From the NCBI GenBank assembly GCA_041658185.1, contig JBBAAR010000011.1, positions 1 to 64,000 of the forward strand: a stretch of DNA of 64,000 nucleotides, in the 5' to 3' direction. Origin of the DNA: UBA8919 sp041658185. Its GTDB lineage: Bacteria > Elusimicrobiota > UBA8919. Positions 1 through 7,355 of this stretch are shown here, piece by piece. A program made the position numbers and the translations under genes. Under the pieces are notes generated by a model that saw only the letters and a program-made list of their open reading frames with translations, was not told the origin of the DNA and ran no database searches. The first letter of the stretch is position 1; the number at the start of each line of letters is the position of its first letter.

Positions 1-748
1 ATTGGTCATCATCACCTACAATACATAAACCATCTTTATTGGCACATATTTTTTCTATAAAATTTTGTTCCAATGGACTCAGGTCTTGGAATTCGTCAAC
101 CAACAAATATTTTGTACGTAAATGAACCTCATCTTTTATTTCTTTAAAGCGGTCAAGTAAATCTATGGTTTTCAATAAAACATCTTCCCAACATAACAAA
201 TTATAAAAACTTAAGTTAGATTGAAAACTTACTTTAAATTCTTCATATATTTTTTTCTTGTTTTTATCCGTTGTTATGACATCCGGGACTTGGCTCCGGT
301 GCTTTTCTTGTTCATATGCTTTAATATAAAAATATTTTTCAGATCTTTGAATAAAGATTTTTTTATTTCTTAAATCTTGTTCAGTGTCCTTAATCAATAT
401 TCTTTTGGTAAAATTATCTAACGGCTTAAAACAACTATCTAAGCCAATTTTACTTATGTTTTTCTTTAAGACACTCATTGCTAAACCATGCAAAGTATTT
501 GCATATGGAAATTGATCCGCCTTAATTCCTGACTTATGTAATCTTTGTCGCAGTTCGGTCGCCGCAGCATTTGTAAAAGTAATAGTGGAAATATCAGCAT
601 ATGGAATATTTTTATTTATAAGCAAATACTTTATTTTTTCAATTATACAGAATGTTTTACCTGTTCCTGGTCCTGCAAGAACACGTAAGGGCGAGCCAAA
701 ATGTTCAACAATTTTTTTCTGTTCTTCTGTTAATATGATATTGCTCAT
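1..748 (-). CDS. UvrD/Rep-family DNA helicase, C-terminal part outside the window
   Basis: Superfamily 1A helicase, read on the minus strand from ATG at 748 and cut by the left window edge after about 249 residues. The start is MSNIILTEEQ, followed by the Walker A motif GPGTGKT (about residues 27-33), the TFTNAAATEL motif Ia and, near the edge, the Walker B/DExx motif VDEFQDL and motif III VGDDDQ. These are the standard ATP-binding and DNA-coupling motifs of UvrD/PcrA. The start lies 4 bp after the stop of the preceding small gene, so the two are almost certainly co-transcribed and perhaps translationally coupled. It closes a same-strand run of hsdM-like, fic, two small genes and helicase, which suggests a defence role rather than general repair; that role is inferred. 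It is distinct from the complete UvrD-RecB protein at 35424-38348. Confidence 0.9.
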   Translation of the reverse strand, partial: MSNIILTEEQKKIVEHFGSPLRVLAGPGTGKTFCIIEKIKYLLINKNIPYADISTITFTNAAATELRQRLHKSGIKADQFPYANTLHGLAMSVLKKNISKIGLDSCFKPLDNFTKRILIKDTEQDLRNKKIFIQRSEKYFYIKAYEQEKHRSQVPDVITTDKNKKKIYEEFKVSFQSNLSFYNLLCWEDVLLKTIDLLDRFKEIKDEVHLRTKYLLVDEFQDLSPLEQNFIEKICANKDGLCIVGDDDQ

Positions 749-752
749 TTTA

Positions 753-1076
753 CTATCCAATTAATTCTCGTATTTCTTCGGGGACAGCTTCCTCTTCAAC
801 CGGAACGGAACGGGCAGTTACATCGGTTCCACCTACAGCAATATGAGGTGTATTTTTTTCAGTACACGATTTTAAAAATTTTTCAAGCTTATCTAATGCA
901 TTACTATTATCTGTCGTGTCTATCGGAAGTTTAAAAGATGTACTTGGATATCTGTAATATTTCCCATCGTTTTTCCAAAAACGAACACCGCCCCCTTTAT
1001 GAACTTTAATATAAATTGAATTATAATCTTCTTCATCTGCATTTTCCAAATCAAATGAACATAACCAATTTTCCAT
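753..1076 (-). CDS. hypothetical protein, 107 aa
   Basis: Small soluble acidic protein of unknown function, beginning MENWLCSFD and ending RELIG. The ATG at 1076 is preceded six bases upstream by a perfect Shine-Dalgarno GAGGAGG at 1083-1089, so it is preferred over the in-frame TTG five codons earlier. The N-terminal half holds a glycine-rich turn (KGGGVRFW) and aromatic residues that suggest a small beta fold; the C-terminal half is acidic and likely flexible (VEEEAVPEEI). It lies between the single-pass membrane protein gene (19 bp upstream) and the UvrD-type helicase gene (4 bp downstream), all on one strand. I recognise no family. The tight spacing suggests it is an accessory subunit of the same system as the helicase. 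Confidence 0.75.
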   Translation of the reverse strand: MENWLCSFDLENADEEDYNSIYIKVHKGGGVRFWKNDGKYYRYPSTSFKLPIDTTDNSNALDKLEKFLKSCTEKNTPHIAVGGTDVTARSVPVEEEAVPEEIRELIG

Positions 1077-1095
1077 ACCTAACCTCCTCAAAAAA

Positions 1096-1344
1096 TTATT
1101 TTGCTACAAACGTAACTATCGACAATATCAATGTAAAACCTGCCAACGCCCATGTAGCATAAACCAGACGGGCACTGCTTTTAAGATGTTTCTGTTGAAA
1201 TTCTCTTTGCTCTTTTAACAATTCTTGATGCAATTTATACTGCAAGAAAGAAGTCCCTGTAGGTATTGATGCGACACCGCTATCGCTTTTTTTAATTCCC
1301 TCCAAAATTTCTTCTATGCTCATATCTTTATTAAAATCCGCCAT
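1096..1344 (-). CDS. small single-pass membrane protein, 82 aa
   Basis: Starts at ATG 1344 (MADFNKDMSIEE), chosen because a GGAGGTGA Shine-Dalgarno sits just upstream; the earlier in-frame GTG lies inside that ribosome-binding site. Residues about 1-25 are acidic and polar, residues about 30-55 are charged and probably helical/coiled-coil (LHQELLKEQREFQQ), and the last about 20 residues form one hydrophobic segment (VYATWALAGFTLILSIVTFV) ending in AK. This is the shape of a tail-anchored or single-pass protein with its N-terminus in the cytoplasm. It is the first gene after a 12-bp tandem repeat and is followed by the 107-aa protein and the helicase gene. Membrane-anchored partners of this size are common effectors or anchors in bacterial defence operons; here that is only inference from context. 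Confidence 0.75.
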   Translation of the reverse strand: MADFNKDMSIEEILEGIKKSDSGVASIPTGTSFLQYKLHQELLKEQREFQQKHLKSSARLVYATWALAGFTLILSIVTFVAK

Positions 1345-1390
1345 ATACCTCACCTCCGTTTTACAAAATTCGAACTTTAGCGTGCTCCCG

Positions 1391-1426
1391 TAATCGCCAA
1401 CCTAATCGCCAACCTAATCGCCAACC
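1391..1426. repeat. three tandem copies of a 12-bp unit
   Basis: The unit TAATCGCCAACC occurs three times back to back between the fic stop codon and the Shine-Dalgarno of the small membrane-protein gene. On the coding strand the unit is GGTTGGCGATTA. Three 12-bp steps put the copies roughly on one helical face, so this could be a binding site for a regulator, or a slipped-strand length-variable tract. No convincing promoter was seen inside it. Confidence 0.8.
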
Positions 1427-2467
1427 CTATTTTAGCAGGTAATGCAGCGACCGACCTTTGCCTTGGCTTTTAATGACGCCGAGCAACAATAATTTGCGGA
1501 TTTCCTTTAAGGCGCCTTCATCGGATATTTTAAACATATCCCGTACTTCTCTATTGGTTATCTTTCCGGTTTGGATTATATGCTCAACTATTTTCATCTG
1601 GCGTTCGGACAACGCAATCTGGCCGTCTTTGGATTTCCGTAATCTCTCACTGCTCAACCGCACAACCCTCTCTTCTACCGCTTTTATGCTTACCAAGACG
1701 CCTTCCGTAAAGTATTCAAGCCATCTTGTCAAATCAAGTGTTTTGGGGTCAACTGTCTGCAGCGCTTTATAATATTCTTGTCTATCTGAATCATAATAAT
1801 CGTCAAGACAGAAAAACTGTTTTATATCAAACCCTCTTAAAAAAAGAATGATGCTGGCCAGAACGCGGGCGGTCCTTCCGTTGCCGTCAATGAACGGGTG
1901 TATTCTAACAAACTCATAATGGGCAATTCCCGATTCTATTACAGGGTCAAATTCCGTACCTTCCTGTTCGTAATTTATCCATTCAAGCATATCCTTTATC
2001 AGTTTTGGGACATCCTCATTCTGGGGCGGACGGAATATGACTTCTTTTGTTAATCTGTTTGCCACTACCACATATCTGTTCCGGTAGTTTCCGCTATCGT
2101 CCGGATTCTCCAGCGTCTCTTTTGTCAGCATTTTATGAATGTTTAATATGTTCTTTTCGGTTATAACTTTATCGTCTGCCAATTTATCAAGTTGTTCCAA
2201 CACATTCAGATAGTTTAATACCTCTTGCTTATCCTTTCTGGTTGCCGTTATTTTTCTGCCCTGGGCCAATTCGCTTACCTGCTCTAACGATAGCCGGTTC
2301 CCTTCTATGCTCGTTGAAGAATGGGCGCTCCTTACTAATGCTTCTTTTCGCAGAGAAACTTCCCACTTCGGAATCAAAGGTGAATTGAGAATAATTTCCC
2401 TCGCCGACGATATTTTTACAAGATTACTTACTATCTGATTCGTGTACTTAAAATTTGATTTAAACAT
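1427..2467 (-). CDS. fic: Fic-domain protein (probable AMPylase) with N-terminal inhibitory motif and C-terminal winged helix
   Basis: Fic (filamentation induced by cAMP) proteins transfer AMP or related groups to target hydroxyls. The catalytic loop HPFIDGNGRTAR is complete near residue 190, including the histidine and the phosphate-binding GNGR. Near the N-terminus, S-T-S-I-E-G-N (residues 51-57) matches the class II autoinhibitory motif (S/T)xxxE(G/N), so activity is probably self-restrained until relieved. The last about 60 residues (from LSERQMKIVEHI) form a winged-helix DNA-binding domain, as in many stand-alone Fic regulators. Length 346 aa is normal. The ATG lies one base after the stop of the hsdM-like gene, so the two are coupled. 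Fic genes next to type I methylases are a recurring association; what this one modifies cannot be read from sequence. Confidence 0.92.
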   Translation of the reverse strand: MFKSNFKYTNQIVSNLVKISSAREIILNSPLIPKWEVSLRKEALVRSAHSSTSIEGNRLSLEQVSELAQGRKITATRKDKQEVLNYLNVLEQLDKLADDKVITEKNILNIHKMLTKETLENPDDSGNYRNRYVVVANRLTKEVIFRPPQNEDVPKLIKDMLEWINYEQEGTEFDPVIESGIAHYEFVRIHPFIDGNGRTARVLASIILFLRGFDIKQFFCLDDYYDSDRQEYYKALQTVDPKTLDLTRWLEYFTEGVLVSIKAVEERVVRLSSERLRKSKDGQIALSERQMKIVEHIIQTGKITNREVRDMFKISDEGALKEIRKLLLLGVIKSQGKGRSLHYLLK

Positions 2468-2468
2468 T

Positions 2469-4250
2469 TTATTTCAACTCCTTTAGGTATCCTTCAATTT
2501 TTATTTCAGTTTTTTGGAGTTCTTTTTCAAGCGTTTTTAGCTCCTGCCACTCTTTTGTTATGTCTATGTCTTCGTGCTCTTCCTCCGGGAAAACATACAT
2601 TGTTACATTGAGGGTAAAATCGTTGCTTTTTATTTCTTCTATCGGCACAGCGCGGGAAAAACCTTTAATGTTCTTATATCCGTTGTAGACATCTACAATA
2701 TTTTTTATGTTTTTGTCGCTTAATATGTTCAGTTTTCTCACTTCAGGATGCTGCTCAAATTCCTGAGAAGCGTTTATTATAAGGACTTTATTTTTTCTTT
2801 CTGATTTTTTGTTTTTGTTGAGTATCATTATTGCGCCGGGCGCGGCTGTATTATAAAATAACTTTTCCGGGAGCAGAATGAGACACTCAATAAGGTCTTC
2901 TTCCAGTATTTTTTTTCTTATTGCCATTTCTTTCCCACCACGAAATAGGCAGCCATTGTCAATTACCACTCCGACTCTGCCGGTTGTGTTTTTTGCGGAT
3001 GCAAGCATATGTTGTATCCATGCCCAGTCGGCTGACTGTCGTGGTGTGAACCCGTAAGAAAATCTTTTCTGCCAGAAATCACCTTTTTTAAGAACCTCTT
3101 CATCGTATCCGTCCTGGTTCCACGGCGGATTGGCGATAACGACATCAAACTGTTTGATCCCGTCTTTCCCTTTGAACTTCGGATAAAGCAAAGTATCGCC
3201 GCTCGCTACCTGCGCATTTTTTATGTCGTGAATGTACATATTCATTTTGCCCAATGTGAGCGTTTTGGGATTTACTTCCTGCCCGGATAGAAATAATTTT
3301 TCTGCCTCTTTTCTTCCGTATTTTTCGGAAACATAATTATACGAAACTATAAGCATTCCGTTGGAAGCTGAAGCCGGGTCATACACATTTTCTTTTGGTT
3401 TCGGCTCAAGTATCTCCACTAATAGCCGGATGACTTCTCTCGCGGTATAAACTTCGCCCTCTTTGGCTTTTTGAGGCGCAAAATGTTTTAAAATCCACTC
3501 GTAGGAATCACCCAATATATCCGGCGACACATCGTGCAATTTCTTTTCACTGAACAATTCAACCAACTGCCTCAATATTTCGTAATTCTCTCTGTTCTGG
3601 GCAAACTGCACAAAATCAACATTATCAAGGGTATCCTTAAACTCCGGATTTAACTCTGCAAGTTTTTTTAACGCCATTGAAAATTTTTCCGGCAGTTTTG
3701 AAACATCCTTTCTTATATTGTCCCAGAGGTATTCTTGTGGCATGTCAAAATCGTGGTATGCGGAGTCCTCGGCCTCTTTTTTTGCTTCTGATTCTTTAAG
3801 ACCGTCTTTCAGAGCTTTCCGAAATTCCTCATCATACTTTTGCTGCCATTTGTCGCTTATTCTTTTTAAGAACAGCAACACAAGTATAAATTTGTAATCC
3901 ACGCGGGTACGGATTAAATCGGCTGCTCTTTTTAATATACTTTCAATTTCATCCCTGCCGAGTTCTGTTTTATCCATTGAGCGGAGTTCGGTAACAATAT
4001 CTTTTATCGGTTGAAGGGTATAAATTCTTTTCCGGTAGTCCGTTTCATTAGATTTTGCAATTAAATAGCCCAGTTTTCTGAGTTCCGAAATATAAACCGC
4101 AACATCTTCTTTTCTGGCTTTGCTTTTTGATTTTAGTATTTCTACCGCTTTATCCATCGTAAACGTGTCTTCTTTGAAACTTTCCCAGAGTATAGAATAC
4201 CGCTGTTTCAACCATTTAGGCATTTCTTTTTGTTTTTCTGTCATCTGCAC
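2469..4250 (-). CDS. hsdM: type I restriction-modification DNA methyltransferase subunit (HsdM-like) with N-terminal helix-turn-helix
   Basis: 593-aa N6-adenine methyltransferase of the HsdM type. Residues about 10-75 look like a winged helix (MDKAVEILKSKSK... VAVYISELRKLGYLI), absent from typical HsdM. Then comes the HsdM N-terminal helical domain (VDYKFILVLLFLKRISDKW). The SAM-binding motif I is DPASASNGM near residue 290, an unusual variant of DPAcGSGGM. The catalytic motif IV is NPPW near residue 378 (NPPF or NPPY is usual); both sites still have the required D-P-A and N-P-P cores. The start codon follows AGGGGTG. No HsdS or HsdR lies downstream; the next gene is fic. It could be an orphan methylase needing a distant specificity subunit, or one that uses its own N-terminal domain for DNA recognition. 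Methyltransferase fold is secure, partnership is not. Confidence 0.9.
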   Translation of the reverse strand: MQMTEKQKEMPKWLKQRYSILWESFKEDTFTMDKAVEILKSKSKARKEDVAVYISELRKLGYLIAKSNETDYRKRIYTLQPIKDIVTELRSMDKTELGRDEIESILKRAADLIRTRVDYKFILVLLFLKRISDKWQQKYDEEFRKALKDGLKESEAKKEAEDSAYHDFDMPQEYLWDNIRKDVSKLPEKFSMALKKLAELNPEFKDTLDNVDFVQFAQNRENYEILRQLVELFSEKKLHDVSPDILGDSYEWILKHFAPQKAKEGEVYTAREVIRLLVEILEPKPKENVYDPASASNGMLIVSYNYVSEKYGRKEAEKLFLSGQEVNPKTLTLGKMNMYIHDIKNAQVASGDTLLYPKFKGKDGIKQFDVVIANPPWNQDGYDEEVLKKGDFWQKRFSYGFTPRQSADWAWIQHMLASAKNTTGRVGVVIDNGCLFRGGKEMAIRKKILEEDLIECLILLPEKLFYNTAAPGAIMILNKNKKSERKNKVLIINASQEFEQHPEVRKLNILSDKNIKNIVDVYNGYKNIKGFSRAVPIEEIKSNDFTLNVTMYVFPEEEHEDIDITKEWQELKTLEKELQKTEIKIEGYLKELK

Positions 4251-4311
4251 CCCTATTACATAAAAACATTATATTGGTTTCTATGTATTTAACAAGCCTA
4301 CCAACACTATA

Positions 4312-4340
4312 ATTATAAACAATTTTTGGCGTTTTGTCAA
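4312..4340 (-). promoter_or_regulatory. sigma-70-type promoter of the hsdM-fic operon
   Basis: On the minus strand a consensus TTGACA (-35, at 4335-4340) is separated by exactly 17 bp from a consensus TATAAT (-10, at 4312-4317). A-rich DNA upstream of the -35 resembles an UP element. Transcription would begin near 4305, giving a ~55-nt leader before the hsdM ATG at 4250. The spacer shares a GCC at the same place as two other promoters in the window (4676-4704 and 33328-33356). Confidence 0.85.
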
Positions 4341-4540
4341 GTACTTTTTTTGTTTTTTGAATTTTTCTTTGCTGGGGTTCAGTTTAAATACAATTTAACT
4401 GCGTATATGACCTTTTTTGATGTAAGTCTCAGGTTTACTTAGTGTGGGTCAATCGAACCTTGCGTAGTAGAAGGTGACTCCGTTTCTAACTGACCAATCC
4501 CCGCGAATTTTTATTTGATATAATCAACCAATTAAGAAAA
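4341..4540. other. intergenic stretch with no recognised gene
   Basis: About 200 bp between the hsdM promoter and the candidate small-RNA terminator. I see no coding ORF, tRNA or convincing hairpin. GGTCA near 4483 on the minus strand and TGACC near 4447 could form a weak long-range pairing, possibly a remnant of a mobile element end; nothing firmer. Confidence 0.4.
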
Positions 4541-4570
4541 TAAAAAGCCCCTGACTTTTTCATCAAGGGG
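4541..4570 (-). terminator. intrinsic terminator of small RNA A
   Basis: On the minus strand CCCCTTGA and TCAGGGG form a stem around an 8-nt A-rich loop, followed by CTTTTTATTTT. The stem arms and T-tract are nearly identical to the terminator at 33199-33230. Confidence 0.8.
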
Positions 4571-4669
4571 TTAGGCATTATATTTTAAACGTATCTGTTG
4601 TCTTGTAAGAGCCGGTATTATTACATCTCACTAATGCCCCCGTGCTTTTACTTCTTTTTTATATTACCT
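4541..4669 (-). ncRNA. candidate ~130-nt small RNA A (promoter-to-terminator unit)
   Basis: A consensus promoter (4676-4704) predicts a start near 4669, and an intrinsic terminator lies at 4541-4570. The RNA has a possible closing stem, GGCATTA near its 5' third with TAATGCC just before the terminator, and a GGGG near the 5' side that could compete with the terminator CCCC arm. A GTG preceded by GGGGG would open a 17-codon frame ending in front of the terminator, so a peptide is an alternative. The same promoter type, transcript length and terminator sequence recur at 33199-33356. No known RNA family recognised. Confidence 0.55.
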
Positions 4670-4675
4670 ATGATA

Positions 4676-4704
4676 ATTATAACCTATTCCTGGCAGTTTG
4701 TCAA
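4676..4704 (-). promoter_or_regulatory. sigma-70-type promoter of small RNA A
   Basis: TTGACA at 4699-4704 and TATAAT at 4676-4681 on the minus strand, 17-bp spacer. No protein start with a ribosome site follows before the terminator at 4570 apart from a possible 17-codon GTG frame. Confidence 0.85.
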
Positions 4705-4725
4705 GAACTCTTTGCCTTGATGTTT

Positions 4726-4902
4726 TCAGTTCACAGGTGGTGGCCGGGCGCAAGATTCGTCTATCATTAGATGTTCATCGGATTTAAGAATTTTTAGCGC
4801 TATTTCTTGAACGCTTTTTAATTCCCTATTCTGATGATAGAATCTTACCCCGCGGCAAAGTTGGTCAGCAATAATTATTTTAAGTATCTTTTCATTTTCC
4901 AT
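4726..4902 (-). CDS. hypothetical protein, 58 aa, translationally coupled to the TPR gene
   Basis: Begins MENEKILKIIIADQ at ATG 4902, which overlaps the TGA of the upstream TPR gene (4892-4894), a common sign of coupled translation; an in-frame start further upstream lies inside the TPR gene and is less likely. The predicted protein is mostly helical and ends in a polar tail (SCARPPPVN). No family recognised. It is the last gene of the sigma factor / ClpN / HNH / TPR run. Small size and lack of a recognisable domain keep confidence moderate. Confidence 0.5.
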   Translation of the reverse strand: MENEKILKIIIADQLCRGVRFYHQNRELKSVQEIALKILKSDEHLMIDESCARPPPVN

Positions 4903-5815
4903 TATTATACCGAAAAATAAACGCTCTATTGAAGTAGTCAATAGTATATCTTGAATCCCAATTTAATGCTTCGCTGTAATTATCTACCGCATGGTCATAT
5001 TCCTTTAGGGTAGTGTAAATAATTCCTCGTAGAATGTAGTAAACGCCGACACACATTGGGTCAAACTCTATCGCTTTGTTTAAGTCGTTTAACGCTTTAT
5101 TGAGATTTCCTTTTTTGTAGAAAATATTCCCGCGGTTGTAATATGCGACCGACAAACCGTTACATAATTTTATCGCTTTGTTGAAATCCTTCATCGCTTT
5201 TTCGTAATCACCTTTCTTGAAGTAAACATATCCACGGTTACTGTAGGCACACTCATAGGTCAGATTAAGAGCTATCGCTTTATCGAAATCCCGTATTGCA
5301 CGGTCATACTGCTTCATTTCAGTATAAACAATCCCGCGGTTATTGTATGCATAATCTATCGGCTGATGGCTTATTACATCGTCATAATACTCTATCGCTT
5401 TTTTGTACAGTTTTTGATTGCCATAAAGAATTCCGATATAAGTAAGCCCTTTGTCATAACTGTTAACGGCATAACTGAAGCCCGATTCAAGCCCGTTCCC
5501 CTTATAGAATTCCGCTATTGCAGTGACATATTCCTCTCTACTACCACAGCGTTCAAAGAACAGACAGTTGTAATAGGCGGTAGCGTATTTGGGGTCATGG
5601 AGTATCGCCTCGTTAAAATCTGTTCTCGCCTTATCATATAATCCCTTGTTCCGATAACATCTTCCGCGCTCGTAGTAAGCGTCGGCTTTTATATTATTAC
5701 CGTCGGATTCGTTCCAATGCTTTATTGCCTCAGTGTAGCATTTGATTCGTTCGCCTGGATCGGTTGAATTATCTCCCTTCTCCATCCAGTAAATAAAACT
5801 AAAAGTTTCCTGCAT
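4892..5815 (-). CDS. tetratricopeptide repeat (TPR) protein, 307 aa
   Basis: Contains about six or seven TPR helices pairs through most of its length, with the signature pattern clear in units such as AYYERGRCYRNKGLYDKA, AYNNRGIVYTEMKQYDRA and AYYNRGNIFYKKGNLNKA. TPRs are protein-binding scaffolds; no signal peptide or membrane segment is present, so it is likely cytoplasmic. The start at ATG 5815 (MQETFSFIYW) is chosen because GAGGGGG lies just upstream; an ATG eight codons earlier has no ribosome site. Its 5' end overlaps the 3' end of the HNH gene in another frame by about 94 bp. Gene order suggests it scaffolds the HNH nuclease or the ClpN-type protein of the same operon; that is inference. 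Confidence 0.88.
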   Translation of the reverse strand: MQETFSFIYWMEKGDNSTDPGERIKCYTEAIKHWNESDGNNIKADAYYERGRCYRNKGLYDKARTDFNEAILHDPKYATAYYNCLFFERCGSREEYVTAIAEFYKGNGLESGFSYAVNSYDKGLTYIGILYGNQKLYKKAIEYYDDVISHQPIDYAYNNRGIVYTEMKQYDRAIRDFDKAIALNLTYECAYSNRGYVYFKKGDYEKAMKDFNKAIKLCNGLSVAYYNRGNIFYKKGNLNKALNDLNKAIEFDPMCVGVYYILRGIIYTTLKEYDHAVDNYSEALNWDSRYTIDYFNRAFIFRYNNGK

Positions 5816-6156
5816 ATTTTCCCCCTCGTTATTTCCCATATTTTCCGTCGGAAGAACTTCCGGAGCGGTCTGATGAATAGATAGTATATCCTTGGGTGCG
5901 GCAATGCCGGGCGTTCATTCTCTGCTTTTTTTTCGTTGCATTTCTTGCAACAGATACGAAGGTTGGACAGACGGTTGGTGCCTCCGTTAAAGTAAGCAAT
6001 AAAATGGTCTATGGTGAAATTTTCCAATTTATCCCGCTCATCACAGATATAACAGAAAGCATACATCTCGCCGTTGATTATCTCGTATCCGTCGCGAAAC
6101 GCCAATTTTATTAGTCTTTTCCGACGATAAATTGAACTATTTTTAATCATCACCAT
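5722..6156 (-). CDS. HNH endonuclease
   Basis: Starts MVMIKNSSIYRR at ATG 6156, overlapping the TGA of the upstream gene (6150-6152), with a GGAGGA about 14 nt upstream. The HNH core is complete: CYIC (zinc Cys pair), TIDHFIAY (catalytic DH), a conserved Asn in RLSNL, and CCKKCN (second Cys pair), over about residues 38-80. HNH domains cut DNA with a single metal ion; free-standing versions occur in phages, homing elements and restriction systems. The C-terminal ~60 residues are basic and overlap the TPR gene start in another frame; they may be a nucleic-acid-binding tail or over-extended reading. Sits third in the sigma-factor operon, which is an unusual neighbourhood for an HNH gene. Confidence 0.85.
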   Translation of the reverse strand: MVMIKNSSIYRRKRLIKLAFRDGYEIINGEMYAFCYICDERDKLENFTIDHFIAYFNGGTNRLSNLRICCKKCNEKKAENERPALPHPRIYYLFIRPLRKFFRRKIWEITRGKICRKLLVLFTGWRREIIQPIQANESNATLRQ

Positions 6157-7046
6157 AACGCAAGAACATCCTCCGTTTGAATCTGCTCGGCATCGGAACT
6201 TGACTTTATAAACGCAGCGGTGAGCAAACAAAATCTACATTCTTTTAAGTGTTCTTCGAGGGCGATTTTTTCAAGAACCTCTACCGGAGTTTTCAAATTT
6301 TTATAAATCTGATATGCGGAAGCGGGACAATTCGCACCGGCAGCGGAAACGCCAGCGAAGTTCATAGACGTTAATCCCTCATTATTTGAACTGAAAATGT
6401 CTCCGATTCCGGAATTATTATTTTTTAAGAATATCAGAAAATCAGAGAGAAATTGCTGGGATTTGAAACCCAGATTTTCAAGTATTTTATAAAGAACGCT
6501 GTTTTTATCCAGTAGCGCCAATAGAAGAAACCTTGTGTCAATATATGTCCCAAATTTCGTAGTTAATTTCAATAATTGATTCTCGCAGGATACGATATTA
6601 TCTTCGCTAAATTTTTTGAGCATTTCGGAGATTTCTTCTTTTTTGATATTTTTCTCTCTTAAAAACTTGCCGGCAATGCCATGTTCTTCTGATATTAAAC
6701 CAAGTAGAACAAAACCAGAATGGACTGTTCCATTAGCAACCCCGATGCTCTTGTCAGCTTCCTGCTCTGCAATATCAAGCACTTTCTCTGCAGAGACACT
6801 TAATAACGCCAATTGCTTATGTTTTTTCGTAATATCTAAAATAATGTTTGTAACGAAGTCGCATGCTTCCTCGTTTTTTTTCGCCGGCCGGCAGAAAACA
6901 TTTTCATCAGTGTTATACCCGGCTATTGCCAACGCCTCTTCTTTTGACAATGCCTGAACCTCCGACACAATGCCAGAATTGGTAATAATAAAGTGAATCG
7001 GCGGGTAGTAAATCGGTCCGTCAAAAATTCCTTCGTCGTTCGGCAT
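6150..7046 (-). CDS. Clp N-terminal repeat protein with C-terminal zf-HC2 (anti-sigma-type) zinc motif
   Basis: 298 aa from ATG 7046 (MPNDEGIFDG), supported by AAGGAGG just upstream. Residues about 80-150 and 165-210 resemble the paired Clp_N repeats of ClpA/ClpC substrate-recognition domains (VLDIAEQEADKS...HSGFVLLGLI...GIAGKFL; then FLLLALLDKNSVLYKIL), but no AAA+ ATPase follows. Residues 240-273 carry C240, then H266-x3-C270-x2-C273 (EEHLKECRFC), the zf-HC2/ZAS pattern of zinc-binding anti-sigma factors. The gene sits directly behind a sigma-70-family gene, so an anti-sigma role is a natural reading; regulated release through Clp-type recognition is speculation. No membrane segment, unlike many anti-sigma factors. 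The HNH gene start overlaps its stop. Confidence 0.75.
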   Translation of the reverse strand: MPNDEGIFDGPIYYPPIHFIITNSGIVSEVQALSKEEALAIAGYNTDENVFCRPAKKNEEACDFVTNIILDITKKHKQLALLSVSAEKVLDIAEQEADKSIGVANGTVHSGFVLLGLISEEHGIAGKFLREKNIKKEEISEMLKKFSEDNIVSCENQLLKLTTKFGTYIDTRFLLLALLDKNSVLYKILENLGFKSQQFLSDFLIFLKNNNSGIGDIFSSNNEGLTSMNFAGVSAAGANCPASAYQIYKNLKTPVEVLEKIALEEHLKECRFCLLTAAFIKSSSDAEQIQTEDVLALW

Positions 7047-7231
7047 TTTTCCTCCTTCGGCCGTGGCGGAGTCGGCGTTACTTTGCCGCTCGCCACAACC
7101 GTTATTTTTATTCCACTCCCCTCCATACTTAGAATACATAAACTACTTTTTATAAAACGACAACTTTACTCTGTGAAAACCAGCCTTTCTGATTTCAAAT
7201 ACGCCAGCGATTTACCCTTCAGTATTTTTTT

Positions 7232-7270
7232 GGCTGCGATAGAAACTCTTTTAAAGTCCCTACCGCAGCC
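7232..7270 (-). promoter_or_regulatory. 11-bp stem hairpin in the leader
   Basis: On the minus strand GGCTGCGGTAG (7260-7270) pairs with CTATCGCAGCC (7232-7242) across a 17-nt loop, one G-T pair. It is followed by A residues rather than T, so it is not a simple terminator; it starts inside a five-codon reading frame preceded by GGAGG, the layout of a translation-controlled leader. Confidence 0.5.
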
Positions 7271-7316
7271 GTTTCATTATCCTCCTTATCGACCCTGGCT
7301 TCTCTCCATACTGATA

Positions 7317-7345
7317 GATATAAACGCTATTGGCGATTTCGTCAA
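7317..7345 (-). promoter_or_regulatory. candidate promoter of the ClpN/HNH/TPR genes
   Basis: Minus-strand TTGACG at 7340-7345 and TATATC at 7317-7322, 17-bp spacer containing GCC as in the three strongest promoters of the window. The -10 is two or so bases off consensus. Confidence 0.5.
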
Positions 7346-7355
7346 CCCACCTATC

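Noticed and set aside
1391..1426. Tandem 12-bp repeats considered as a CRISPR start
   Set aside because: No spacers between the units; repeats directly abut and no cas genes are present.
4447..4490. GGTCA/TGACC pairing considered as an insertion-sequence end
   Set aside because: Arms are short and no transposase is nearby.
5816..5839. Upstream ATG of the TPR gene
   Set aside because: No ribosome site before it, whereas GAGGGGG precedes the ATG at 5815.
6923..7126. 67-codon minus-strand frame overlapping the ClpN/zf-HC2 gene start
   Set aside because: The ClpN gene with a strong AAGGAGG in another frame explains the region; the protein sequence looks like shadow frame.
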